Shown: one piece after another, positions 1 through 8,685 of the stretch | Position numbering within the stretch: position 1 is the first letter of the stretch | Layout of the letters: each line of letters opens with the position of its first letter | Assembly: GCF_002237595.1 (NCBI RefSeq) | Contig: NZ_CP022529.1 | Location: 4,154,001-4,218,000 of the forward strand | Direction of reading: 5' to 3' | DNA from: Labrenzia sp. VG12 | GTDB taxonomy: Bacteria > Pseudomonadota > Alphaproteobacteria > Rhizobiales > Stappiaceae | Length of the DNA stretch: 64,000 bases | Made by a program: the position numbers and the translations under genes | Notes under the pieces: model-generated | Told to the model about the DNA's origin: nothing | Databases searched by the model: none | What the model saw: only the letters and a program-made list of their open reading frames with translations

Positions 1-101
1 AGGACCTTGAGTTGGCGCAACGCCGCAAGCGGTACACGCGGATCCGTGACCCCGAACAGGACCTGGAAGACTGCGAAAGGCGTTTATTGCCGGTCGTATA
101 G
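1..101 (+). CDS. possible 3' end of an unidentified gene
   Basis: Reading from base 3, an open frame of 32 codons runs from the window edge to a TAG at 99-101. The peptide is charged and ends RRLLPVV. Another frame is also open to 189 with similar third-position GC, so the choice is uncertain. I do not recognise either product. The next gene to the right is on the opposite strand and ends at 201, so this would be a convergent neighbour. Confidence 0.25.
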   Translation, partial: DLELAQRRKRYTRIRDPEQDLEDCERRLLPVV

Positions 102-200
102 CGAAATCATCAAGCCGGTGTCTCGACAGTCGATCAGGCGAAGCGGCGTCGCCTGCCGTTCGCCAAACGCTGTCTGGAACGAGGCCTGAGCTCAAGCAGA

Positions 201-893
201 TCAGGCCAGATCCCGGTCGAACAGGGGTACGCCACGCCGTCGGAAAAAGACGACCAGAACGGCACCGGCCACAAGACCGCCGACATGGGCAATGAAGGCC
301 ACCTGGCTGTCGGGTGAGATGACCGCATTGACAACCTGATAGACGATCCAGGCGCCCAGCAGCCAGAACGCCGTCAATCGCAGCGGTATGCGCCCCAAAA
401 CCAGAACCCAGACTTTCACGCGCGGATGCAGCATCAGGTAGGCTGACACCACACCGGCAACCGCGCCGCTGGCCCCGATCAGGGGCACCGTGGAATTGAC
501 GTCCATGGCGGCATAGGCAAGACCACCTGCTGCGGCGCAGAGCAGATAGAACACCAGGTAGCGAAAGTGCCCCATCGCATCTTCGACATTGTCGCCAAAC
601 ACCCATAAAAACAGCATGTTGCCGATCAGATGCATGAAGTTGCCATGCAGGAAGGCATAGGAAATCAATGCCGTCCATTCCGGCAGCACCTGCAGCTGCG
701 GCGCCAGATCGCGGATATCGAAGAACACCACCGGGATCAACCCGAAGGAATAGGACGAGGCGCCAACGGCCTCGCTGTCGCCTGCCCGCTGGAACAGCAG
801 GAAGATCAGAACCGTGACCGCGATCAGGGCAAGGTTCACGAAGGGAAGCGGAACATGTTCCAGACGGTTCTTGTCGTGAAGGGGAAGGAACAT
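201..893 (-). CDS. rhomboid family intramembrane serine protease
   Basis: A 230-residue polytopic membrane protein of the rhomboid (S54) family, which cleaves substrates within the membrane. The nucleophile motif GASG is at residues 140-143 (Ser142) and the catalytic histidine is in AHVGG (His203). The conserved HGNFMHLIGNM segment of transmembrane helix 2 is at 83-93. Length and six-helix architecture suit a minimal bacterial rhomboid with no extra cytosolic domain. It lies downstream of, and on the same strand as, the cobalamin adenosyltransferase. Its substrate cannot be read from context. Confidence 0.93.
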   Translation of the reverse strand: MFLPLHDKNRLEHVPLPFVNLALIAVTVLIFLLFQRAGDSEAVGASSYSFGLIPVVFFDIRDLAPQLQVLPEWTALISYAFLHGNFMHLIGNMLFLWVFGDNVEDAMGHFRYLVFYLLCAAAGGLAYAAMDVNSTVPLIGASGAVAGVVSAYLMLHPRVKVWVLVLGRIPLRLTAFWLLGAWIVYQVVNAVISPDSQVAFIAHVGGLVAGAVLVVFFRRRGVPLFDRDLA

Positions 894-941
894 GCAGCCG
901 AGCGCCTCACTTGCACGGATTTGCGGTGAACCGGGGGTGCC

Positions 942-1517
942 TCAGCGGTTCTGCCCCGGCACCCACAGGACGTCATCCGCACCCTTGTCGTTCAGATAGC
1001 GCGAGGCCACGAAAAAATAGTCGGACAGACGGTTCATGTAACGCACCGCCGAGGGGTTGATCTTTTCGCGTGCCGCCAGCTCCACCATCAGGCGTTCGGC
1101 GCGGCGCGACACCGTGCGGGCAAGGTGAAGATGGGCCGAGGCAGCGCTTCCGCCCGGCAGCACGAAAGACCTGAGCGGGCTCAGATCCGCGTTCAGGGCG
1201 TCGATCGCCTCTTCGATCGCGGTCACCTGTGCCTCGGTGATCCGCAGCGGTTCGTAGCCCAGATCCTGATCGGTTTCCGGCGTCGCCAGATCCGCACCAA
1301 GGTCAAACAGGTCGTTCTGGATCCGGCTCAAGGTCCGGTCCACCTCCGGCGCCCCCTCCTGGGTCTGCAGGCGCACCAGACCAACGACAGCATTGGTTTC
1401 GTCGACGGTGCCGTAGGCATCGATCCTGAGGTCATTCTTCGGCCGGCGTTCGCCTGATCCCAGCGCCGTCGTGCCGTCGTCGCCCGTTTTCGTGTAGATC
1501 TTGTTGAGTACAACCAT
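942..1517 (-). CDS. ATP:cob(I)alamin adenosyltransferase, PduO type
   Basis: Transfers the 5'-deoxyadenosyl group of ATP to cob(I)alamin to form adenosylcobalamin. The N-terminal KIYTKTGDDGTT is the family ATP-binding signature, and VDETNAVVG and the C-terminal RYMNRLSDYFFVASRYLN are also typical. I chose the ATG at 1517 (MVVLNKIYTKTG, 191 residues). An in-frame ATG at 1586 would add a 23-residue tail and overlap the upstream gene. The gene follows the HIG1-like gene, an arrangement common in Rhizobiales, and is probably co-transcribed with it. Confidence 0.95.
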   Translation of the reverse strand: MVVLNKIYTKTGDDGTTALGSGERRPKNDLRIDAYGTVDETNAVVGLVRLQTQEGAPEVDRTLSRIQNDLFDLGADLATPETDQDLGYEPLRITEAQVTAIEEAIDALNADLSPLRSFVLPGGSAASAHLHLARTVSRRAERLMVELAAREKINPSAVRYMNRLSDYFFVASRYLNDKGADDVLWVPGQNR

Positions 1518-1554
1518 GCAGTCTGCCCTTAGTGTCGCGCTATCCGGTTGGCCG

Positions 1555-1752
1555 TTACTGGCCGGACCCGAAGAAGTAGAGCCCACTCATCACCAGGACA
1601 ACCACCAGAAACTGCAATCCGACGCGCCAGCGCATCAGCATCTGTGACCGGTTGGCAGGTCCGTTGCGAAACATGTTCCAGATTCCGAGCAGAAGCACGA
1701 TGGCAACGGCCGCCATGCCAATCGGGATCAATATGTCGATAATGCTTTCCAT
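1555..1752 (-). CDS. HIG1-domain-like twin transmembrane protein
   Basis: A 65-residue protein with two hydrophobic helices (about 8-24 and 46-62) separated by a basic, hydrophilic loop containing RMRW-like and NRSQ residues. Size and layout match the short bacterial HIG1/twin-transmembrane proteins that sit beside the cobalamin adenosyltransferase gene in many Rhizobiales. Mitochondrial relatives assist respiratory complexes, but the bacterial role is not established. It is the first gene of a small leftward unit; the adenosyltransferase start lies 37 bases downstream. Confidence 0.8.
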   Translation of the reverse strand: MESIIDILIPIGMAAVAIVLLLGIWNMFRNGPANRSQMLMRWRVGLQFLVVVLVMSGLYFFGSGQ

Positions 1753-1806
1753 TTTTACCTCAAGTGGCCGACAAGGCCCTTCTTATGGCCTTCGCCCGGC
1801 CGTTGT

Positions 1807-2679
1807 CTATTCCTCGCCGTCTGCCGCCCAGATACAGAGCCGGTCCAGAAGGCCTGTCGGAAGCACCCGCTTGGCCACCGCCATGACCGTCGTCGGAACC
1901 GTGACATGATAGCGTGCTTTCGGCCGTTTGGCTTCGAGCGCATGCACCAGGCGCTTGACCACGGCTTCCGGCGGCAGTTTGAACGGTCCCGGCTCCCCGG
2001 ATTCCATACGCACCCGGCGTTTTTCATACGTTGCCCGGTGCACAGAGGATTTCAGACCGTCATCGCCGATCCAGCGATCAAAGTTGGCCAGGGTGTTTTC
2101 GGTAAAATTCGTGTCGATCGGTCCCGGTTCAATCAGTGAAACACGAATACCGGTTCCGGCCAGCTCCTGCCGCAGGGTATCGGTATAAGCCTCCAGCGCA
2201 AACTTGGAGGCCGTATAGGCGCCCCGGTATTTCAGCGCAACAAATCCCAAAACGGACGAACACTGCACGATCCGCCCGGCCCCATTGGCACGCATGGATG
2301 GAACCAGCTGACGGGTCAGGTCGTGCCAGCCGATGAAATTGGCTTCAAACAGTGCTCGCATCGCCTCCGTCGGGATATCTTCCAGCGCGCCGGGAACCGC
2401 ATAGGCACCATTGTTGAAAACCGCGTCCAGTTTGCCGTCGGTCCATTTCAGGACGGTCTCGGCCGCAGCCTCGATGCTGCGGGCATCCTCATAGTCGAGA
2501 CGGACTGCCTCAAACCCCATCTCCGACAGTCGATCGACATCTTCCTGCTTGCGGGCGGCCGGAAACACACGCCAGTTCCGCCCCCTCAGGATATGCGCCG
2601 CCGAAGCGCCTATGCCAGACGAACACCCCGTGATCAGGATCGAACGCGGCATGGAAAAGCTCTCGGAGGGGTCATTCAT
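1807..2679 (-). CDS. short-chain dehydrogenase/reductase
   Basis: A classical SDR of 290 residues. The cofactor motif TGCSSGIG is at 17-24, NNGA at 89-92, the catalytic serine in CSSVLG near 141-142 and the YxxxK pair at Tyr155/Lys159. The sequence LDYED after beta-strand 3 does not settle NAD versus NADP preference. A downstream start at Met10 (2652), preceded by GAGAG, is an equally good choice and leaves MPRSILITG at the N-terminus. The substrate is unknown. It follows the UbiH-type gene on the same strand with a 43-base gap. Confidence 0.9.
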   Translation of the reverse strand: MNDPSESFSMPRSILITGCSSGIGASAAHILRGRNWRVFPAARKQEDVDRLSEMGFEAVRLDYEDARSIEAAAETVLKWTDGKLDAVFNNGAYAVPGALEDIPTEAMRALFEANFIGWHDLTRQLVPSMRANGAGRIVQCSSVLGFVALKYRGAYTASKFALEAYTDTLRQELAGTGIRVSLIEPGPIDTNFTENTLANFDRWIGDDGLKSSVHRATYEKRRVRMESGEPGPFKLPPEAVVKRLVHALEAKRPKARYHVTVPTTVMAVAKRVLPTGLLDRLCIWAADGEE

Positions 2680-2722
2680 TCAAGGCGAATCCGGAGAAAC
2701 AGGGAAACCTGTCAAAGTCGTA

Positions 2723-3961
2723 TCAGATTGGTTCCCCGGAAAGCAATTTCGGCACGGGTCCGGCGAAACCGGCCGCTTCCTTGATAAACTTCGATTTCAA
2801 CGACGGCATGCGGTCAACCACGCCCAGACCGAAGTCACGCATGGCCCGCAGGACGTCGTTGTCGTTGGAGAAGAGCCGGTTGAGCACATCGGTAACGACG
2901 CCCATCTGGAACGTGTCGAACCGGCGCCAGCGCTGATAGCGTTCCAGGACGTCAAAACCGCCCAGATCCTGGCCCAACCGCCGGGCATCGACCAGAACTT
3001 CGGCCAGAGCGGCGACATCCTTGAAACCGAGATTGAGGCCCTGGCCTGCAATCGGGTGAATGCCATGGGCGGCATCGCCGATCAGTGCAAAACGCGGTTT
3101 GACGAAGTCGCGCGCCAGTTTCAGGCCGAGCGGATAGGCCCGGCGCGGCCCGTCCAGCTCCAGGGTACCGAGGTGATGGCCGAAGCGGCGCTCCAGCTCC
3201 AGCTCGAAGGTAAAATCGTCCGACCGGACCAGCCGGTCCGCATCACTTGTCTTTTCGGTCCAGACCAGGGAAGAGCGGTTCTCTGGCAGGGGCAGGATCG
3301 CGAACGGCCCAGCCGGCAGGAAGTGTTCTTCGGCCCGGCCATTATGCGGCCGTTCATGCCTGACGGTGGTCACGATCCCGGACTGGCCATAGTCCCAGTT
3401 GACGGTCCGGATGCCGGCCAAATCGCGCAAACGCGACCGGACCCCGTCGGCGGCCACCAGCAACCGGCTCTTCAGGACGGATCCGTCCGCCAGCGAGAGC
3501 TCAACATGGTCCGGGTGGCTGCGGAAGGTTTCCGCGGTGCCCGGAGCAAAGAACTCGACACCCAGCGCCCTGGCGGCGTCGTAGAGCGCCGGCATCATCA
3601 CGCCATTGGGCATCATGTGGGCGAAAGGCTCGCCCTCGGTCGCCTCGCCACCAAAGGTCAGAAACACCGGGCGGACCGCATCACGCAGCTTGCTGTCGGT
3701 GACGATCATTTCGTTGATCGGCTGCGCCTTTTCAGCGATCGCCGGCCAGATGCCGAGCTGTGTCAGCATGCGCGAAGCAGCAGCAGCAATGGCCGAAGCG
3801 CGCGGATCCTTGTGCAGGTCCGCCATCGGCTTCGGGTCGACCACCGCACAGGTGAGAGCGGCATCTCCCTGCTTCAGCGCCACGGCCAGCGACAGGCCGA
3901 CATACCCTCCGCCGGCAATCACAACATCAAACATGTCCGTGGCGCTTTTTTTCTTTGCCAT
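2723..3961 (-). CDS. UbiH/UbiF/COQ6 family FAD-dependent hydroxylase
   Basis: A 412-residue flavin monooxygenase of the kind that hydroxylates the ubiquinone ring. The N-terminal GGGYVG dinucleotide fold is at about 17-22, the DG motif ADGVRSRLR at 171-179 and the second FAD motif GDAAHGIHPIAGQGLNLG at 295-312. The His-Pro-x-x-G-Q-G-x-N-x-G pattern is diagnostic of the family. Which ring position it modifies (UbiH, UbiF, UbiI or UbiL type) cannot be decided from this sequence alone. It is transcribed away from the divergent tesB; their starts are 128 bases apart. Confidence 0.93.
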   Translation of the reverse strand: MAKKKSATDMFDVVIAGGGYVGLSLAVALKQGDAALTCAVVDPKPMADLHKDPRASAIAAAASRMLTQLGIWPAIAEKAQPINEMIVTDSKLRDAVRPVFLTFGGEATEGEPFAHMMPNGVMMPALYDAARALGVEFFAPGTAETFRSHPDHVELSLADGSVLKSRLLVAADGVRSRLRDLAGIRTVNWDYGQSGIVTTVRHERPHNGRAEEHFLPAGPFAILPLPENRSSLVWTEKTSDADRLVRSDDFTFELELERRFGHHLGTLELDGPRRAYPLGLKLARDFVKPRFALIGDAAHGIHPIAGQGLNLGFKDVAALAEVLVDARRLGQDLGGFDVLERYQRWRRFDTFQMGVVTDVLNRLFSNDNDVLRAMRDFGLGVVDRMPSLKSKFIKEAAGFAGPVPKLLSGEPI

Positions 3962-4089
3962 TGTCTTCCGCTCCTCGCCCCCGGTTCCCCAAGGGTATCT
4001 TGACTTTAACGTCAGGTCCCGTTCAAGAGTTGCTCAACCGTCAGACCATCCGGCCAATCTCCGGCCACTATCTAACAGGGATCGCGCCG

Positions 4090-4956
4090 ATGAACACGGC
4101 CATTGACAATCTTCTGCAAATTCTCGACCTGGAACCGCTGGAGCGCAACCTGTTCCGTGGTCGCAGCCCCCAGGTCGGCTGGCAACGCGTTTTCGGTGGC
4201 CAGGTCATCGGCCAGGCGCTTGTTGCCGCCTCCCGGACCGTTGTCGAGGACAGGCACGTGCATTCCCTGCACGGTTACTTCCTGAGGCCGGGCGATCCGT
4301 CCGTTCCGATCATCTACGAAGTCGACCGCATCCGGGATGGCGGCAGCTTCACCACGCGCCGGGTGGTGGCCATCCAGCACGGGGAGGCAATCTTCTCCAT
4401 GGCGGCCTCCTTCCAGGTGTGGGAAGAGGGGCTGGAACACCAGAGCGACATGCCCGATGTGCCAACGCCGGACGAACTGCCAAGCGAGCAGGACCTGAAG
4501 GAAAAGTTCCTCGCCCATGCGCCGGAAAACATTCGCCGCTACTGGGAGCGTGAACGGCCCATCGAGATGCGTCCGGTCGACATGACCCACTATTTCAGCA
4601 AGAAACCTCTGCCGCCGCAGCAATATGTCTGGGTGCGTGCCTCGGGCCCCTTGCCGGATGACGAGCGCATCCACCAGTGCGTTCTGGCCTATGCCTCCGA
4701 CATGACGCTCCTGGACACGTCTCTTTTTCCGCATGGCACGTCTGTGTTCAGCCCGAAAATCCAGGCGGCAAGCCTCGATCATGCCATGTGGTTCCACCGG
4801 CCGTTCCGGGCCGATGACTGGCTGCTTTACGCCACCGACAGCACCTCAAGTTCGGGATCGCGCGGCATGAATCGCGGTTCGCTGTTCACACGGGACGGCG
4901 TCCTGATTGCCTCCACCGCCCAGGAAGGCCTGATCCGCCTGCGCAAGGAGAAGTGA
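4090..4956 (+). CDS. tesB: acyl-CoA thioesterase II
   Basis: Double hot-dog thioesterase that hydrolyses acyl-CoA to free fatty acid and CoA. The start MNTAIDNLLQILDLEPLE gives 288 residues, the usual TesB length; an upstream in-frame ATG at 3955 would add 45 non-conserved residues overlapping the divergent gene. Family segments GGQVIGQAL, VHSLHGYFLRPGD, SFTTRRVVAIQ and the C-terminal hot-dog LDHAMWFHRPFRADDWLLY are present. Promoter elements for this gene and the divergent ubiH-like gene must share the space 3962-4089. Confidence 0.95.
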   Translation: MNTAIDNLLQILDLEPLERNLFRGRSPQVGWQRVFGGQVIGQALVAASRTVVEDRHVHSLHGYFLRPGDPSVPIIYEVDRIRDGGSFTTRRVVAIQHGEAIFSMAASFQVWEEGLEHQSDMPDVPTPDELPSEQDLKEKFLAHAPENIRRYWERERPIEMRPVDMTHYFSKKPLPPQQYVWVRASGPLPDDERIHQCVLAYASDMTLLDTSLFPHGTSVFSPKIQAASLDHAMWFHRPFRADDWLLYATDSTSSSGSRGMNRGSLFTRDGVLIASTAQEGLIRLRKEK

Positions 4957-5040
4957 GCGTTTCTGCCAATTTTGCGATAGTAGCTCAATACACAGAGCCT
5001 CTTTCAGGATGACGCTATTACTTGCGGATTGGCCGGTAGA

Positions 5041-6255
5041 TCATCGCAGGGGACTGGTGAAGCCCGACACCGCCAGCGGATTGTCGGTGAGCGCCTGATG
5101 ATCCGGCGTATCCGGCAAAAGTGCCCCGGAAAAGGCTTCGAACATCCGGCGCACGAAGCCTTCGGGCAGGTCCTTGGTGATGAACACCATGCGCGTGCGC
5201 CGGTCGTCATCCGGCCAGGCTTCCAGGGTTGCCGGCGGGTGGAACACGTGCTGCACACCGTGGATCACGACCGGACGCTCGGGATCTTCGGCCAGCTGGA
5301 CAATGCCCTTCACGCGCAGCAGTTTCGGACCGTGTGCGGAACGCAGCAGATCCAGAAACATCTCCAGCGCCGAAGCCGGAACCGGACGGTCGGTCGCCAG
5401 GGTAAAGGCGCGAATGGCATCACTGTGCCGGTTCACGTCATGTGCATGGTCGTGATCGTGATGCCCATGGTGGTGGCCATGCCCGTGGTGATGCCCGTCA
5501 TGACCGTGGCCGTGATGATGGCCGTCTTCATAGGCTTCCGCATTCAGCCAGGCTGCCACATCAGGGATCTTGCTGGTCGGATCGTAAAGTCCCGCGTTGA
5601 ACAGGTTTGCCGGCGTCGCGTCACTCGACCGGGCTTCCAGGCGCCTTGCACCGGGATTGAGCTGGTGAAGTCGCACCTGCAACGCACCGAATGCCGACCG
5701 TGCATCTTCGCCATCGAGAAGGTCCGTTTTTGTGAAAACGATCCGGTCCGCGACCGCGGCCTGCTTGCGCGCTTCCTCGTGTTCCTCCAGCGTCGAGAGG
5801 CCGTTCACCGCATCGACCAGCGTGATCACGCTGTCCAGCCGGTAGCGCATCACCAGGTAGGGATGCAGCATCACCGTGTGCAGGATCGGGGCGGGGTCGG
5901 CAAGACCCGTCGTCTCGATGATCACGCGGCTGAGTTTTTCCGATTTACCGCTGTCCAGCCGGCGCAGAAGATTCTCAAGCGTCGTCACCAGATCACCGCG
6001 GATGGTGCAGCACAGGCAGCCAGAGGCCAGTTCGATGATGCCGTCGCCGGCCTGATCGACAAACAGGTGATCGAGGCCGATCTCGCCAAATTCGTTGATG
6101 ATGACGGCCGTGTCCGCCATGGCCGGGTCCTTCAGGATCCGGTTGAGCAGCGTGGTCTTGCCAGAGCCCAGAAAGCCGGTCAGCACCGACAGCGGAATGG
6201 GAGGTTTCGGACCCTTGCTCTGCGGAGACTCGGAAGGTGATGTTGCTGACGCCAT
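5041..6255 (-). CDS. CobW/COG0523 G3E GTPase with His-rich metal-binding segment
   Basis: A 404-residue metallochaperone-type GTPase. The P-loop GFLGSGKT is at 27-34, the family metal motif CLCC gives Cys80, Cys82 and Cys83, and TKTD at 175-178 is the guanine-specificity motif. A run rich in histidine and glycine occupies about 246-272, linking the GTPase part to the C-terminal CobW_C domain. The His-rich linker suggests zinc or nickel handling rather than cobalt insertion into cobalamin. No Zur-like site or metal transporter was recognised nearby. The urease cluster, which needs nickel, begins 2.5 kb away, but UreG is present there, so a direct link is not implied. Confidence 0.93.
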   Translation of the reverse strand: MASATSPSESPQSKGPKPPIPLSVLTGFLGSGKTTLLNRILKDPAMADTAVIINEFGEIGLDHLFVDQAGDGIIELASGCLCCTIRGDLVTTLENLLRRLDSGKSEKLSRVIIETTGLADPAPILHTVMLHPYLVMRYRLDSVITLVDAVNGLSTLEEHEEARKQAAVADRIVFTKTDLLDGEDARSAFGALQVRLHQLNPGARRLEARSSDATPANLFNAGLYDPTSKIPDVAAWLNAEAYEDGHHHGHGHDGHHHGHGHHHGHHDHDHAHDVNRHSDAIRAFTLATDRPVPASALEMFLDLLRSAHGPKLLRVKGIVQLAEDPERPVVIHGVQHVFHPPATLEAWPDDDRRTRMVFITKDLPEGFVRRMFEAFSGALLPDTPDHQALTDNPLAVSGFTSPLR

Positions 6256-6387
6256 GGTTCTGCTCCAGATCCCGCCACTGCCGCTCTCGTGCGCAATTGC
6301 GTGGTTCGCAGAGACATAGGCAGATTGGCGCGCCGACGCAATCCGGCAGCACGCTTCCTGCTAAGTTGGAAAAAATGAAAGTTGGAC

Positions 6388-6771
6388 TTAGCCGGCGTTC
6401 AGGACTGGTTCTTCGGCGTCTTCGGCTGCTTCCGCCTTGGCCTGTTCCTTGTCCAGAGCGACAATCTTGCTGTCGGCTTCTTCCTCCGACAGATCCATCG
6501 GTGTCAGGTCCTGGACAATGTCGGTCTCTTCAGCTTCGGCTTCTGAATCGGCTTCAGCTTCCAGGTCCACCTCGATATCGATATCGAGATCAACGTCCGC
6601 ATCCAACATGGCCGCTTCGTCCGTGTCGACCACGAGCCTGACTGCCTCTGCAGCCTTTCGAAGGGTTGCGACAACCTCTTCCACCGAAACGCCATCTTCC
6701 AACTGGTTGGCGGAAAGTTCTGCAAGGCTTGCAAGCGCCCGGATAGTGGCGGTTGATCTCGGTTCAATCAT
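6388..6771 (-). CDS. unknown highly acidic protein
   Basis: A 127-residue protein starting MIEPRSTATIRALA. The ATG at 6771 has GAGAGA upstream, and a longer frame from 6816 is possible. The N-terminal half looks helical, with heptad-like LASLAELSANQLEDG and VATLRKAAEAVRLVV. The second half is extremely acidic, with alternating Asp/hydrophobic residues (DADVDLDIDIEVDLEAEA) and then Glu/Ala-rich sequence. No signal peptide or membrane helix. I do not recognise the family. Two CtrA-like motifs (6876-6890, 6900-6914) lie in its upstream gap. Codon use is like its neighbours, so I think it is real. Confidence 0.7.
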   Translation of the reverse strand: MIEPRSTATIRALASLAELSANQLEDGVSVEEVVATLRKAAEAVRLVVDTDEAAMLDADVDLDIDIEVDLEAEADSEAEAEETDIVQDLTPMDLSEEEADSKIVALDKEQAKAEAAEDAEEPVLNAG

Positions 6772-6875
6772 ATGGCGATCTCTCGCGTTACAAGGTTTGG
6801 CACGTCCTATGCCCAAGATGACGCTGCGGGCGTCACCGCGTTTTCATGCCAACCAGGCGGTTTTCATGAAAATGC

Positions 6876-6914
6876 TTACGACAGTGTTAAGGAGTAGCGT
6901 AAACAAACGGTTAA
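6876..6914. promoter_or_regulatory. two CtrA-like motifs upstream of the acidic-protein gene
   Basis: TTAC-N7-TTAA at 6876-6890 and TAAA-N7-TTAA at 6900-6914, each one base from the CtrA pattern TTAA-N7-TTAA and 24 bases apart. They lie in the 253-base gap between the acidic-protein start (6771) and the end of the carboxypeptidase gene (7025). The only gene they could serve is the acidic-protein gene. The match is by eye only; no ctrA gene is in the window. Confidence 0.35.
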
Positions 6915-7024
6915 TGAGTCCTTTTCCCGGTTCGGATGTTGACGTCCTTAAAGACCTGCAACCTTACGGAACAGGTGCCGGAATCGATCGGACCTGATCT
7001 TGCCGAAGATGAAAACGCTAAGAC

Positions 7025-8437
7025 TTATTGCTTGCGTGGACTTGGAGCGGGCACGGGGACCGTGAAATCCAGGCCCTGTCGGAAAATCGAACCGGGCGCG
7101 GCCGGTGCAGGATCCGTCGCGGCACCGGGACGGGCTGCCGCCGTTTGCGGAATGCCGCCAGCCACACTGGCTTCCGCAGTTTTCTGCAGTTTCTGCCGCA
7201 TTTCGATCTGCGCCCGGCGCAGCGGGTTTGCCGTAGGCAGGGGCACATCCTCGGCCGGAATGTCAGGCGCGGCAACCGCGACAGCCGTGCCACCGGCCTT
7301 CGGTGCACCCGTGGGATTGCCCAGGCTCACCTGGATCGGGCGATAGGCGATCCGGCGCGGGCCCAGGGTCCGATCCAGGATCTTGGCCCAGTCCGGCTTG
7401 CCATTGGCCAGGGTGAAACCGGCCTCATCAACCTTGGCGTTGTTTTTCTGGTTGGCCTTGAAGAACAGGAAGCCGCCTTTTTTCTCGGTCTCCATGTCAT
7501 AGCGCGCCATATAGGCCTTGGCGCCCGGGCTCCTGTTGCGCCGGCAATAGCCATTGGCCGGAGGATTTCCGGAGGTTCCACGCAGGCTGGTTACGTTTTG
7601 GCCACCGCGCTTCCTGAAGCCCTGGTCAAACAGCTGCCGCGCAAATGCCGTGCGTTCCAGCCCGGAGCCCGCACCCAGGATGACCGCAATGAGAGTCTTG
7701 CCACCGCGCGTGACCGAGGAGGCGACATTGTAACCGGAATTGCAGATATAGCCGGTCTTGATGCCATTGGCGCCTGGAACACGCAGCAGAAACTCACGGT
7801 TGGCGGACCGGAGTGTCTTCTTGCCGAACCGGATGCCCGGGTGTTTGTAATAGTCACGGGACTCGGGGAAATCACGCCGCAGCGCCATGGCCAGGATCGC
7901 CATGTCGCGCGCGGTCGTCACCATGCGGTTGTCCGGCAGACCATGCGGATTGGTGAAATGGGTGTTGGTCATGCCCAGCCGTTTGGCTTCCGCATTCATC
8001 ATCGCAAGGAAAGCCCCTTCCGAACCGGCAATGGCTTCACCCAGAGCAACGGCGACGTCATTGGCCGACTTGATAATGATGATCTTGAGCGCCGTATCGA
8101 CCGTGAATTTGGTGCCGACCTTGAACCCCATCTTGCTCGGTGGTTCCGACAGTGAATTCTTGGACTGCACCACCGTTGAGTTCAGCGTCGCCCGGCCCTC
8201 CCGGATCGCCTTGAAGGTCACATAGGCGGTCATCATCTTGGTCAGCGAGGCAGGATACCATTTCCGGGTGGCATTCTTCTGATCGATGATGGCGCCCGAC
8301 TTTGCGTTGATCAGGACATAAGCACCGATATCCGCTTTCGCCGGTGCCACTGAAGCGAGCAAGCCGAACGCACATATTGCGAAAATCATGGATGTCAGGC
8401 GGCCGGTCTGGCTTGCAAACACAGGGATCCCTCGCAT
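7025..8437 (-). CDS. D-alanyl-D-alanine carboxypeptidase (peptidase S11)
   Basis: A periplasmic penicillin-binding protein that trims the terminal D-Ala from peptidoglycan stem peptides. It has an N-terminal signal sequence (about 1-35), the SxxK motif SLTK at 64-67 (nucleophile Ser64), SAN at 124-126 and KTG at 227-229. The protein is 470 residues long. The region after about 270 is a Pro/Ala/Thr-rich low-complexity extension containing SLGNPTGAPKAGG, not the usual PBP5 C-terminal domain with amphipathic anchor. DacA/DacC/DacF cannot be distinguished here. It is divergent from the urease cluster, with a 360-base gap between starts. Confidence 0.93.
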   Translation of the reverse strand: MRGIPVFASQTGRLTSMIFAICAFGLLASVAPAKADIGAYVLINAKSGAIIDQKNATRKWYPASLTKMMTAYVTFKAIREGRATLNSTVVQSKNSLSEPPSKMGFKVGTKFTVDTALKIIIIKSANDVAVALGEAIAGSEGAFLAMMNAEAKRLGMTNTHFTNPHGLPDNRMVTTARDMAILAMALRRDFPESRDYYKHPGIRFGKKTLRSANREFLLRVPGANGIKTGYICNSGYNVASSVTRGGKTLIAVILGAGSGLERTAFARQLFDQGFRKRGGQNVTSLRGTSGNPPANGYCRRNRSPGAKAYMARYDMETEKKGGFLFFKANQKNNAKVDEAGFTLANGKPDWAKILDRTLGPRRIAYRPIQVSLGNPTGAPKAGGTAVAVAAPDIPAEDVPLPTANPLRRAQIEMRQKLQKTAEASVAGGIPQTAAARPGAATDPAPAAPGSIFRQGLDFTVPVPAPSPRKQ

Positions 8438-8569
8438 GTCATCCCGTGGACAGGGAAATGCACAAACAGAAGATACAGCTCTTGCGACTACTTCCCCCTA
8501 AAAAACCGGAACATGTCCCTTAGGGCAACCCTTTCCTGGAAACAGTCCCGCGCCGATTTATGCGCCAGC

Positions 8570-8586
8570 TGCATAATTTTTATGCA
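8570..8586. promoter_or_regulatory. NtrC-like enhancer site 1
   Basis: A perfect inverted repeat, TGCATAATTTTTATGCA, with TGCA ends spaced exactly as in the enterobacterial glnA NtrC site (TGCA-N9-TGCA). Its centre is about 107 bases upstream of the -12 element of the sigma-54 promoter at 8671-8685. Geometry supports an enhancer role; NtrC binding itself is inferred. Confidence 0.5.
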
Positions 8587-8589
8587 ACT

Positions 8590-8604
8590 GCACAGATAGC
8601 GTGC
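8590..8604. promoter_or_regulatory. NtrC-like enhancer site 2
   Basis: GCAC-N7-GTGC, the core pattern of NtrC sites. The centre is 19 bases from that of site 1, close to two helical turns, so dimers could bind on the same face of the DNA. Upstream of the ureD sigma-54 promoter. Confidence 0.5.
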
Positions 8605-8670
8605 CGGTAAGTTCCGAAAAAATCGAGGCTTTTTCCCGCTGATACACACGAATGCAGGAACCTTCGGCCT

Positions 8671-8685
8671 TGGCCCGGCTCTTGC
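8671..8685 (+). promoter_or_regulatory. sigma-54 (-24/-12) promoter of the urease operon
   Basis: TGGCCCGGCTCTTGC matches the RpoN consensus TGGCACG-N4-TTGC with one mismatch. The invariant GG (8672-8673) and GC (8684-8685) have the required 10-base spacing. The expected transcription start is near 8697, about 100 bases before the ureD ATG. Two NtrC-like sites lie 80-115 bases upstream. This fits nitrogen-limitation control of urease. Confidence 0.65.

Noticed and set aside
2549..4003. 484-codon open frame opposite the UbiH-type gene
   Set aside because: Antisense to a gene with full FAD motifs; composition typical of a shadow frame.
4250..4270. CACGTG near 4256 as a parS site
   Set aside because: Only the central six bases match; expected by chance.
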